Source of the DNA: an uncultured Planococcus sp.
GTDB taxonomy: Bacteria > Bacillota > Bacilli > Bacillales_A > Planococcaceae
Reading direction: 5' to 3'
Assembly: GCA_947493585.1 (NCBI GenBank)
Contig: CANLRI010000004.1
Span: 62,001 to 126,000 of the forward strand
Length of the DNA stretch: 64,000 bases
Notes under the pieces: generated by a model
The model's input: only the letters and a program-made list of their open reading frames with translations
The model's database searches: none
What the model was told of the DNA's origin: nothing
Made by a program: the position numbers and the translations under genes
In this document: in pieces, positions 42,561-51,001 of the stretch
Position numbering within the stretch: the stretch's first letter is position 1
How the letters are laid out: each line of letters starts with the position of its first letter

Positions 42561-44072
42561 ATGGCAAAGGACCAAATTCATGTGTGTTCGGTATTTACTA
42601 CAGAATTTCCATCAGGGATGAAAGAACAGATAAAGCGTTCACTATTTGAATCCGGATATAGACTTCATGATTTTCAATCGATTGGAGAATTTCAGAACTG
42701 GTATAGCGACTATCAGACTGAAGTGTGTCTCTTGCTTAATGAAGAGATAGATTCTGCCGAGTATGATTCATTGAAAGGCGAATTTGCAGAATTAGATGAT
42801 TTTATCTTTGTTGACGCTCAAAATGCCGGAAGGAAGGAATGGTCGGGTACTCCAGTCCTTATTGACAAGAAAACCAATGAACTCGATGTAGATATGCTAA
42901 TTGAAGAGATAAAAGCAATTATCCCTATTGATGAAAATGAAATGTCTTTAGAGGACGAAAATGAGCTCGGTGTGGAAGAAGACGAAAGTGACGCATTTGA
43001 TTCGTTTACTGAAGGGGCACCTTCATACTCACAAGAACTCAATGATGAGCCCTATATTGGAGAAGAACCGCCACTCTCAGAAGAGGAAATGGAAGATATT
43101 GCGCGTGAATCACAAGAGCAGGAACTGAACGAAATTCAGCAGATCGACGATGCTCCTGCAGATAGTAAAGCGGAAGAAGTAGAAGCGGTTGTTGAACATT
43201 CACCATCAGCTAGTGAAAATGCCAGTTATTCTAAAAGACTTCGTAGTATTCAAAAAAGCCTGACCGGTCCGCAAATGGATGAGTTTAAAACGATCGGGGT
43301 CTGGTCCCCGCTCCCGGCGATGGGCGTCACGTCATTCATTTTAAACTTTTCATTCTTTCTTGCAGAGAACCGAATTCATACGGCGGTTTTAGAGAGCTTA
43401 ACAAGTAATCACATATTAAAAGACTGGCTGCTTCGATATGGTTCCGTTCCAGATAAATGGGTGAGCTTGGCCGAAAACTTACATGCAGATCAAGCAATTG
43501 GTAACAGCGAATGGGTTTATCGCGGTGTGAAGTTTTTCCCTTTAAATACAAAAGATGGCAAGCATCGATGGAATCCAGACTCCTTTGACGCCTTTTATCG
43601 AATGACCGGTATCTATGATGTGACGTTAATTGATATCCCTACTGGGGAAATGGCTGCCTTTACAAAAGAATCGCTAAGGTATTTAGATGAACTATGGATA
43701 TTGGTAGATGATCGGGTGCAGCAATTAAACAGCTGGAAAGGGTACATTAAAGGGATTAAGGATTCGACTGGATTAGACGTACACTTGATTCACAATAAAG
43801 CAATTTCAGCTTCAAAAACCGGCATTATATCAGAAGGACTAGGCAGTAACTTATTAGCTGAAATGCCTCCGTTGTGGGAAGAAACAGCGAAAAACTATTA
43901 CCAAAATCAACCGCTCTATTTCCAAGTAGGAGTAAAAGAGAAAGTGCAAAAGCCATACCAGCAGCTCGCTACACATCTAATCGGGCCATCGTTCCAGTTG
44001 CATGAACAAAAAGCTAACTGGTGGGAGCAGCTAGTGAAGTCTAAGGGATTCCAGAAAATCTTGAATGGCTAA
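42561..44072 (+). CDS. CpaE/TadZ-like protein with acidic linker and degenerate P-loop
   Basis: 503 residues from ATG 42561 (AAGGAAGGGG upstream). The N-terminal 110 residues are receiver-like, then a long acidic linker (about 120-210). The C-terminal MinD/ParA-like domain begins IGVWSPLPAMGVTSFIL, again without the GK[ST] lysine; VTLIDIPTGEM corresponds to the switch segment. A paralogue of the two Tad-locus proteins but in its own unit with its own attenuator. It could position or regulate the conjugation or pilus machine. Confidence 0.75.
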   Translation: MAKDQIHVCSVFTTEFPSGMKEQIKRSLFESGYRLHDFQSIGEFQNWYSDYQTEVCLLLNEEIDSAEYDSLKGEFAELDDFIFVDAQNAGRKEWSGTPVLIDKKTNELDVDMLIEEIKAIIPIDENEMSLEDENELGVEEDESDAFDSFTEGAPSYSQELNDEPYIGEEPPLSEEEMEDIARESQEQELNEIQQIDDAPADSKAEEVEAVVEHSPSASENASYSKRLRSIQKSLTGPQMDEFKTIGVWSPLPAMGVTSFILNFSFFLAENRIHTAVLESLTSNHILKDWLLRYGSVPDKWVSLAENLHADQAIGNSEWVYRGVKFFPLNTKDGKHRWNPDSFDAFYRMTGIYDVTLIDIPTGEMAAFTKESLRYLDELWILVDDRVQQLNSWKGYIKGIKDSTGLDVHLIHNKAISASKTGIISEGLGSNLLAEMPPLWEETAKNYYQNQPLYFQVGVKEKVQKPYQQLATHLIGPSFQLHEQKANWWEQLVKSKGFQKILNG

Positions 44073-44083
44073 ATTAGAAGTGA

Positions 44084-44089
44084 TATAGT
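44084..44089 (+). promoter_or_regulatory. extended -10 for type A leader copy 4
   Basis: TGA-TATAGT, 30 bases before the leader hairpin. An A/T-rich inverted repeat (ATAGTAAATT ... AATTTACTAT) follows. Confidence 0.5.
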
Positions 44090-44118
44090 AAATTTATTAA
44101 AAATTTTTAATTTACTAT

Positions 44119-44221
44119 GTCGAGCGATACCCGCTCCGACGGTGACGATCAGAAAAAGCCTTTGGGCTGATTTGGAGATAGCTTTTGCTATTGTCTATTA
44201 ATCAGTCCAGGGGCTTTTTTT
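44119..44221 (+). ncRNA. type A leader RNA, copy 4 (attenuator)
   Basis: GTCGAGCG/CGCTCCGAC hairpin, GGTGACGA, then AGCCTTTGG ... CCAGGGGCT with an inner AGC/GCT helix and TTTTTTTT. It is the only plus-strand copy and precedes the DUF4258/primase pair. Confidence 0.8.
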
Positions 44222-44258
44222 CTTGTCGAAAAATGACGAATGAAAGGGGCGAAGGACT

Positions 44259-44558
44259 ATGAATGAGCAACGCATGATTAAAAAAGCATTGATGCAAGGG
44301 AAGGTTCAAATATCAGGGCACACGTTCTTAAGAATTGAAAAGCGGGGCTATACACGTTCTGATATGATCAATTGCATTATGCAAGGAGAAATGACGCGAA
44401 CGACTATGTATAACAAGCGAATCGCATTTGAGATTGAAGGATTTGATACGGATGGGCTGCCGATGGTTTTGATTATTGGGAGAGGCAAGAAGACTGCAAA
44501 GTACAGAATTGTTACGGCGATGCCACCAATCCATAAACGATTCAAAAGAATAATCTAA
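44259..44558 (+). CDS. DUF4258 protein
   Basis: 99 residues from ATG 44259 (AAAGGGGCGAAGG upstream). It has the DUF4258 features: an internal ISGHTFLRIEKRGYTRSDM followed by a DxxNxIxxGE segment and a strand pair ending in VTAMPP. The family is small, RelE/BrnT-like in shape and often of unknown role on mobile elements. No adjacent antitoxin is seen, so toxin activity is not supported. It is followed 17 bp on by the primase-like gene. Confidence 0.7.
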   Translation: MNEQRMIKKALMQGKVQISGHTFLRIEKRGYTRSDMINCIMQGEMTRTTMYNKRIAFEIEGFDTDGLPMVLIIGRGKKTAKYRIVTAMPPIHKRFKRII

Positions 44559-44575
44559 TCGAAGGAGAGGATATT

Positions 44576-45820
44576 ATGAGAGGCACTTTGAGACGCACAA
44601 GAATGAAAGATTGGTATGAAATCATTCGTGAGACTTGTCCGATTTGCGGAAAAAGCGGGGGTTGTATGCTGCACAGTGATGGGAACCGCGTGGTCTGTAT
44701 TCGAGTAGAAAGTAAGATTATCTTCTCGAAAAAAATGACCTCTTGGCTTCACTTCTTGAAAGAACCGGTATCAAAAGAAAAGAATCTCGAAGAGTATATT
44801 TTAGAGAGCGAGAAAGCGCCTGTTCAGCAGCTGAATGCTGTCTATGGCGCAATGCTTGAAAACACATATCTTCAAGATGTTCATCATGAACACTTAACAG
44901 GGCCGAGTCGTTCGATGCAAGAAAAAGAAATTCACCACAGAGAGTATCGCACGTTTCCAGCGAAATCATGGGATACAACAAAGGCCATGCTCAATCACGT
45001 GAGTGAAGAAGCCTTTGAAGGTGTGCCTGGTTTCTTTAAGAATAAATATGGCTGGATGATTGCAGGTGCACCAGGTATCTTGATTCCATACCGCAATACG
45101 CGCAATCAACTAACAGGATTTCAAATTCGAGTAGATAATCCAGGATTTAAAGCGGTACTTGAAGGGACATTCAATGATCACGTTACAGCTGAGATTATTG
45201 AAAAACCAAACAAGGTACAAGTAAAAATTGATGGCGAAGTCTACAAGGAAGAATATTTGGCTGAAGGCGAACGCATCACCATTATGACTAATGGCAACTA
45301 TGGTTCTGTTTGCTTAAAAAAAGGTCAAAGATATTTTTGGCTATCCTCTGCAAACAAAGGTCAAGGAACAGGAGCCGGCAACCCATTGCCAGTTCATGTA
45401 GCTGTTCCAGTAAGCCAGCTGCAGAATTGGGAAGAAGGGGAGATTCATCAAACTGATTCTGTTTGGATTACCGAAGGTGCGCTAAAAGCAGATATTGCAG
45501 TAGAACATATGGCGCGGCTTTACAAATCCGGACAAATTATCGATCAAGAAAAAACACCGACTTTCATTGGATTACCAGGTGTCTCAACTTGGTTTAACGT
45601 TATGGAAGTATTGGAAGAAATGAATACACGCATTGTTACATTGGCATATGATATGGATATGCTTTCGAATCCGGATGTTTTAAGACCACTGAAGGATTTC
45701 ATTACGCATTTAAAATCAGAGGGTTATGAAGTGCGCATGGCAATGTGGAACGAAGAAGATGGAAAGGGAATTGATGATATGTTTTTGAATTCCAAATTTC
45801 CGCAGATAAAAGAGTTTTAA
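44576..45820 (+). CDS. zinc-finger/TOPRIM primase-like protein
   Basis: 414 residues, ATG 44576 behind AAGGAGAGG. An N-terminal zinc-binding segment (CPICGKSGGCML, then VVCI) is followed by a core and a TOPRIM region: VWITEGALKADIA supplies the Glu and TLAYDMDML the Asp pair, then EEDGKGIDDMF. This is the DUF3854/DnaG-like arrangement of plasmid and phage primases. It could prime lagging-strand or complementary-strand synthesis of transferred ssDNA. It sits in a unit with a type A leader, like ssb and the Rad52-like gene. Confidence 0.75.
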   Translation: MRGTLRRTRMKDWYEIIRETCPICGKSGGCMLHSDGNRVVCIRVESKIIFSKKMTSWLHFLKEPVSKEKNLEEYILESEKAPVQQLNAVYGAMLENTYLQDVHHEHLTGPSRSMQEKEIHHREYRTFPAKSWDTTKAMLNHVSEEAFEGVPGFFKNKYGWMIAGAPGILIPYRNTRNQLTGFQIRVDNPGFKAVLEGTFNDHVTAEIIEKPNKVQVKIDGEVYKEEYLAEGERITIMTNGNYGSVCLKKGQRYFWLSSANKGQGTGAGNPLPVHVAVPVSQLQNWEEGEIHQTDSVWITEGALKADIAVEHMARLYKSGQIIDQEKTPTFIGLPGVSTWFNVMEVLEEMNTRIVTLAYDMDMLSNPDVLRPLKDFITHLKSEGYEVRMAMWNEEDGKGIDDMFLNSKFPQIKEF

Positions 45821-45835
45821 AAGAATCTTTAAAGT

Positions 45836-45882
45836 AAAAGACGTTCACAAAGTGAGAAATCACCTTGTGAACGTCTTTTTTA
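45836..45882. terminator. two-way terminator
   Basis: AAAGACGTTCACAA ... TTGTGAACGTCTTTTTT. It ends the primase-like gene (plus) and can also stop transcripts leaving the NTPase gene (minus). Confidence 0.85.
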
Positions 45883-45911
45883 TTACAACTTAACTGGGAA
45901 AAATATAAAGT

Positions 45912-48900
45912 TTAGTGTCTTTTAATTGCTTTTTTACTAATAGCTCTGAAATATGTTGGTTCGTTTTTATCGACGCTATATGATATCCAATTTTTACTTT
46001 TGAGGACATCCAATAGTTGTTTGTCGATATCGGTTTTCGGGATCTTTGGCCGTCCTCCCTCAAACAAACTTAAATACTCTTTTGAGTTTAGGGTAGCAAA
46101 CAATTCGTAGGCTTCATTAAGGACGTAGTCTTTCAAATTCAAGACTAACAATTGCTTATTTTGTTGTTCTGACAGCTGCTTATGCAAATAAATTTCCTTC
46201 AGAACGTTGAAGGGTATTGATAGCTTTTCTTTTAACACGTAACTAAATTGTTCAGAGATCAATTTTATTATCTTTTCTTGAATCTGACATTTTTCATTAC
46301 TGTAATTATCCAGTAAGAACTGAAAGTCTTTTAAATCAAAGTGATTCTCGATAATATACCCTTTAATTTCTGTAGCTAACTCTCTCTCTCTTAGGCTTAT
46401 TTCGCTGTCATTATGTTTTAATACTATTAATTTTTGTGGAATGCTAATGGATGATTCTAGTAAGAACAGTGCCTCATCAAGTCTATAGATTTCGGGGTTT
46501 AGCAACTCTAAATAATCGTCTATATTTTTAATAATAAACTGTTCTTTCAGCTCATCATATCGCTCTCTAAGAAACGTTAAGTTTTCTTCTGACATTGAGA
46601 TTATCCCTAGGTCTATTAATATTGAAACTTTTTCGCTTTCGACACCTTCAATTTCAAATTCATCATAGTGCCAATCGAAAGAGCTTAAAATAGACTTGTA
46701 TTGCTTGTTAGCTAAAGTGTTTACTTGGATAACTGCATCATAGAACGATTCTGCTGCATCCTCACCAAAATTGGCATTAAGGAAATCGGGTTCAAAAGAT
46801 AAACCTGATTCAAATTCATTAATAAAATCAACTAAATAAGAATCTAGGCCGTTCTCATTCTTGAAAAAATACGATGTAACATTAGAAGGTTCGTTTAATA
46901 TAATTCCATGTGCTAATGCGGTTGGCCATGATCCAATATCCTTAATTTCATTTAGATCTTTAACCTTGTTAACCAAGAAATTGATATATTTGATTTTCGT
47001 ATCAAACTCAACATTTTGGTTATTTAATAACTCTAAAATAGCAGGTTCTTCATCAGTTATTTTTTCTTCGCAATTCTCTAATACAACCTCTAAATATTCT
47101 TGAATATTATTGTTAACGTAATCGTATAAACTTTCATTCTTTTTGGTCCTAATCAAACTGTAATTCTTATGAGTAAGAGATGTATCACTTTCAATTAAAT
47201 AAATATGTTTTAAAAATTTACATATCAATAGGAAGTTCAGTTCGAACAATTTCATTTCGTATACTTCTTTAAGTAATTCCGTATGAGAAATTTCAAAGTT
47301 AAGATCTTTAAACCTAACGTTCAACAAATCTAGTTTTTCGGTTATCTTATTAATGTCTGGATTCTCAAGATTTAAGAAGCCTTCGTTATTTGATATATAT
47401 GTTTCGAGTTGGCTGTCTTTATTAATATGATTCAATTCATCTACACTAGAATAATTTAAAAGGGCTAACGAAATTTCTTTCTTCAGTAGTTCATCGTAGT
47501 TACTTATACTAATGACTTCTAGGAAGAAATGTGGCCATATCGAATTTAGGATACTAATGAATATTTTTGTGTGGGTTTCTAACCCTAAAAAACCTTCTAT
47601 AAATGTGAAGTTCTTGGATTCTTCTAGTTGCTTAATAAAAGTTTCTAGATAGACAAGATTCGAATCAGAAGTACTGAGAAGATACTCCAATAATTCATAG
47701 TTTAATATTTCACTTCTTTGAAAATCAGCAGCGTCAAGTCTTGAAACTATTAATTCAAGGTTTTTCAAATGGTAATTGGGATCCTTAGCTTCTTCATCAG
47801 AAATACTTCTTAGGAATATTTTATCTTCAATAGTCAAACTAGTAGCATAAAAATAAGTCATATAATCAGGGTATGTCTCATCTATATATCCATTTCTAAT
47901 TAAATACTTTATCAAAGGGAAGTATGGACTGCTCCTTATCTCTTTAAAGTAATTGTTGATGCCCAATTCATTGGTATGCTTACTTTTAAAGATCGAATCA
48001 ATGTTAGATTTGTTTATAATATTTTGTAGTTTATTTTTGCTTAATAATTGCTTTTCTTTTTTGAGTTGTTGTAGTTCTAAAGATATTCTTTCATCTTCTA
48101 GAAATGTTTTATCTTGAATGAGTTTTTTTCGTTCTGAGTATTCAGGGTTAGATTCCATATCACTTAGAAACTGACTCACATCCATAGAACGGATATTTTG
48201 AGCATATCTACCGTCTACGACCACAACTGATGCCGGATTTTCTCTTATGGCTTTAATTAAATCAATCCTACGCTCATACTTTTCAATAGACTGTCCTTTT
48301 ACTGATTTCAGTATATGAGGGATGTGAAAATAAATGGCGTCAAGCTCTTCAATACTATTTAATTTTTCGTTATGAATTTCAGTTAGAAGGTTTTGTTTTT
48401 CACAAATTTGACTTTCGATAGTGGCAATTTCTTCCTTCAAAAAATTAGGTTTTTCGTTAAACAGATTGTAAACAAATCCAGCACTCAATTGTAGTTCACC
48501 AAAATCTCTCGGAAATATGTTTTTATAAGTAACTAAAGCTAGCAATTTATTCAAATCGAGTTCAATCGTATCTAGTCTTTTTTTATAAACTAAAAATTCA
48601 TTATAGATGTTCTTTAATATCCGCATGTCGTCTACGTATAAAGATACCCCCTGTAGAAACTGGGTATCTAATGTTTTTTCTTTAACCTCATCTTCAAACT
48701 CTCTTAAGAATTGCTCATAGGAATTCGATCCATCTAGCACCGGCACAACCGGAAGGATAAAATCGAAAAACTTAGTACGATCTTTCGAAACAAATACATC
48801 ATCTCTTAAAGAATAAATAAATCGCAGAGGCTTATCAAAATTATTGAATTCGTCTTTTTTAAAAAATAATTTTGTTTTTCTTTCGATGAATGCACTAACC

Positions 48901-49892
48901 TTTGGATTGTGTTTATAGAAGAAACTGACTAATTTATTATTCTGCTTCTTATTATCATTCTTTTTTTTCTTATTATTAATTAATGTATTTATTTCTCTCA
49001 GCTTCCCAAATATTTGGTTTGCATTGTAACGGTCGATATCTTCAAAGATTATCGCATCTGCGCCAGAATTTTCGAAAATATATAAAACTTCATTGAGATA
49101 TTTATCAAAATAGGAATCATCGCTTTCTTCCAAAATTTCAATTTGATTTCCTTGTAAATTTAGCTTCTTGAAAATATTTCTATTATTTTGTATTACAAAT
49201 AGATCATATATAAACTTTGATACAATTAAAACGCTTGTAACACCGACTGCGAGTTTAACTTCAGGAACTGTACTAACATTTGCAATGCCTAATATCATAT
49301 TATTAGACAACTTAGGAATAAAAGTAATCCAAGAGTTATAAAAAATAAAAAATAGAATAGACAGTCCAAGCATAAGAACTAAAATAGTATTCCAGACTAT
49401 CCTTTTCTGTGGAATTTTTTCTTTTATTTTAAAGTTGGTTTTAGGAATTTTTTTTGAGTCTATTTGATGCAATAGCTGATTTAAAATTTTTGCTTCCAAA
49501 ATGTTATCCTCAAGAGGTTGTTCAGATTTCGCCTTGATTGGTTCTTCCTCTTCCGAGGTTTTTGATTCGTCTTTTATACTATTCTCATTTTTTTCTGGTT
49601 GAAAAAGAGCAAGCGATATATTTAAAAAAATTTTTTCTGGGTTAAGCTCTTTATAAGTATTAATTAAACTTGTTTTACCCGCTCCATATGGACCAGTTAT
49701 AGCAACATTTTTAATATCTTCATGAGCGAAGACAAAGTCCAATCCTTCTTCATAAGTATGTATTTTAGAATTAGTTATTGGGGTTAATTTTTTAAATTTA
49801 ATGTAATTGGTCTCTAACAGTGGATCTTCTTCATTTTTTTTTAATTCAACAGGAGTTGAAACTTTAGATTCCACTTTTATAGTTTTATTCAT
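45912..49892 (-). CDS. KAP/YobI-type P-loop NTPase
   Basis: 1326 residues from ATG 49892 (AGGAGG upstream). Walker A GPYGAGKTS is at about 67-75; two membrane helices follow (about 170-190 and 205-235); Walker B IIFEDIDRYN is at about 281-290. The remaining thousand residues are helical and Ile/Asn/Lys/Glu-rich without known domains. This is the KAP NTPase layout (membrane pair between Walker A and B) and resembles YobI of Bacillus. Its AT-rich codon use differs from its neighbours, and it stands alone between two operons. Proteins of this kind are candidates for phage exclusion, but the role here is unknown. Confidence 0.8.
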   Translation of the reverse strand: MNKTIKVESKVSTPVELKKNEEDPLLETNYIKFKKLTPITNSKIHTYEEGLDFVFAHEDIKNVAITGPYGAGKTSLINTYKELNPEKIFLNISLALFQPEKNENSIKDESKTSEEEEPIKAKSEQPLEDNILEAKILNQLLHQIDSKKIPKTNFKIKEKIPQKRIVWNTILVLMLGLSILFFIFYNSWITFIPKLSNNMILGIANVSTVPEVKLAVGVTSVLIVSKFIYDLFVIQNNRNIFKKLNLQGNQIEILEESDDSYFDKYLNEVLYIFENSGADAIIFEDIDRYNANQIFGKLREINTLINNKKKKNDNKKQNNKLVSFFYKHNPKVSAFIERKTKLFFKKDEFNNFDKPLRFIYSLRDDVFVSKDRTKFFDFILPVVPVLDGSNSYEQFLREFEDEVKEKTLDTQFLQGVSLYVDDMRILKNIYNEFLVYKKRLDTIELDLNKLLALVTYKNIFPRDFGELQLSAGFVYNLFNEKPNFLKEEIATIESQICEKQNLLTEIHNEKLNSIEELDAIYFHIPHILKSVKGQSIEKYERRIDLIKAIRENPASVVVVDGRYAQNIRSMDVSQFLSDMESNPEYSERKKLIQDKTFLEDERISLELQQLKKEKQLLSKNKLQNIINKSNIDSIFKSKHTNELGINNYFKEIRSSPYFPLIKYLIRNGYIDETYPDYMTYFYATSLTIEDKIFLRSISDEEAKDPNYHLKNLELIVSRLDAADFQRSEILNYELLEYLLSTSDSNLVYLETFIKQLEESKNFTFIEGFLGLETHTKIFISILNSIWPHFFLEVISISNYDELLKKEISLALLNYSSVDELNHINKDSQLETYISNNEGFLNLENPDINKITEKLDLLNVRFKDLNFEISHTELLKEVYEMKLFELNFLLICKFLKHIYLIESDTSLTHKNYSLIRTKKNESLYDYVNNNIQEYLEVVLENCEEKITDEEPAILELLNNQNVEFDTKIKYINFLVNKVKDLNEIKDIGSWPTALAHGIILNEPSNVTSYFFKNENGLDSYLVDFINEFESGLSFEPDFLNANFGEDAAESFYDAVIQVNTLANKQYKSILSSFDWHYDEFEIEGVESEKVSILIDLGIISMSEENLTFLRERYDELKEQFIIKNIDDYLELLNPEIYRLDEALFLLESSISIPQKLIVLKHNDSEISLRERELATEIKGYIIENHFDLKDFQFLLDNYSNEKCQIQEKIIKLISEQFSYVLKEKLSIPFNVLKEIYLHKQLSEQQNKQLLVLNLKDYVLNEAYELFATLNSKEYLSLFEGGRPKIPKTDIDKQLLDVLKSKNWISYSVDKNEPTYFRAISKKAIKRH

Positions 49893-50055
49893 ATTGTCCT
49901 CCTTAACAGATTGTGAGAATAGCTATATTGTATAGAATAAATTTACAAATTATAGATGTTATTTTAACACATCAAATTTATATATTTACTTTTGACTATT
50001 ATTTATTAGTGCTATTTCAAACTCAAAACTTTTATGGAAATATTTTAAAAAGCCA
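49893..50055. other. AT-rich spacer with no gene
   Basis: Holds the promoter side of the KAP-type gene (minus). Apart from A/T-rich -10-like boxes nothing is seen. Confidence 0.5.
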
Positions 50056-50084
50056 TTGCGGTAATTTTAGGAATTGGGTATGAT
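50056..50084 (+). promoter_or_regulatory. promoter of the conjugation operon
   Basis: TTGCGG, 17-base spacer, TATGAT, about 25 bases before type B leader copy 5. Confidence 0.75.
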
Positions 50085-50109
50085 AAGAGTAATTAAATGA
50101 CAAGTCAAT

Positions 50110-50182
50110 GGGAGCACCCCACTGTAAACACGACTTCGCACTGCTGTGCGCAAGTTTATCGTGTTTAGAGTGGGGTTTTTTC
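50110..50182 (+). ncRNA. type B leader hairpin, copy 5 (attenuator)
   Basis: GGGAGCACCCCACTGTAAACACG pairs in part with CGTGTTTAGAGTGGGG followed by TTTTTTCG; an inner GCACTGCTGTGC hairpin caps it. It lies between the operon promoter and the VirB2-like gene. Confidence 0.8.
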
Positions 50183-50225
50183 GTTTTTTCTGGAGAAATT
50201 CCGCAAATCACTCGGAGGTGGGAAC

Positions 50226-50588
50226 ATGAAGAAAGGTGCTTCAAAACTTAAGGTTTCATTATTGGCTGCACTGGCCACAACCGCTTTTATGGCAACGTCA
50301 GCATCAGCGAACGTATCTAAAGCACTGAATCAAGCAGGCATCAGTGATACAGGAAGCACAGATGGACTTTTTGATGATCTGCAGAAAGTTGTTTACTTGA
50401 TTATGGGTCTTGGTGGTCTTTGGGGAGTTGCTTGTATCGTTGTAGGCGCAATTTTACTTTCAGGTAGCGCAGGTAACCCTCAAAAACGTGGAACAGGCAT
50501 GGCGGCCTTGGGCTTTGCAATTGCCGGTATCTTTGTCATCTACAAAGCATACGATATCGCAGGCTGGGCCACAGGCATTGGAGGTTAA
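50226..50588 (+). CDS. VirB2/TrbC-like pilin of the type IV secretion system
   Basis: 120 residues, ATG 50226 behind TCGGAGGTGG. A signal peptide ends near ATSASA (about residue 28). Two hydrophobic helices follow (about 60-80 and 90-115) around a basic GNPQKRGTG loop, the VirB2/TrbC two-helix hairpin. It is the first gene of the conjugation operon. A terminator directly behind it may allow more pilin than downstream products. Confidence 0.8.
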   Translation: MKKGASKLKVSLLAALATTAFMATSASANVSKALNQAGISDTGSTDGLFDDLQKVVYLIMGLGGLWGVACIVVGAILLSGSAGNPQKRGTGMAALGFAIAGIFVIYKAYDIAGWATGIGG

Positions 50589-50607
50589 CCAGTTCAACGC
50601 CATGAGC

Positions 50608-50645
50608 AAAAACACCTTCATTTGAATAGATGAAGGTGTTTTTAT
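50608..50645 (+). terminator. terminator after the VirB2-like gene
   Basis: AACACCTTCATTTGAATAGATGAAGGTGTT followed by TTTATTC. It lies inside the conjugation operon, so read-through is needed for the rest. Confidence 0.8.
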
Positions 50646-50671
50646 TCTTTATACGGAGGGAGTCAAATTAA

Positions 50672-51001
50672 GTGAGAGTTGCTAAAGTACCGGTTGATAT
50701 GTCCAGTGAACAGAAAGAAATCATGGGAGTTATTTCAAAACGACAGCTGATCTACTTAGTCGTTGGGGGCATCCTTTTATACACCTACGTTCCATTTGTC
50801 TATTTACTGTTTGCAAAAATTTCATGGTTTGTCGGGGCGGCGGCTGCAATAATCAGCGCAACGCCCGTGGCATTCATCATTATATTTCTCGGGTTTATAA
50901 AAGTTGGCAAGCACAATATGAACCGCGATACCTATTACTGGATTATGCTGCAACGAAAAACGCAATACGGAAATTGGAGAAAGGGGCGTTCAGAAGAATG
51001 A
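50672..51001 (+). CDS. PrgI/VirB3-like membrane protein
   Basis: 109 residues from GTG 50672, with ACGGAGGGAG upstream. Two adjacent hydrophobic helices (about 25-45 and 50-75) after VPVDMSSEQKEIMG give the PrgI family of Gram-positive conjugation systems, which corresponds to VirB3 and works with VirB4. The stop overlaps the next ATG (ATGA). Confidence 0.82.
   Translation: MRVAKVPVDMSSEQKEIMGVISKRQLIYLVVGGILLYTYVPFVYLLFAKISWFVGAAAAIISATPVAFIIIFLGFIKVGKHNMNRDTYYWIMLQRKTQYGNWRKGRSEE

Noticed and set aside
44259..44558. DUF4258 gene as toxin of a toxin-antitoxin pair
   Set aside because: No antitoxin-like gene adjacent; the next gene is primase-like.
46861..47103. Plus-strand frame inside the KAP-type gene
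   Set aside because: No ribosome site and AT-rich shadow of a long minus-strand gene.
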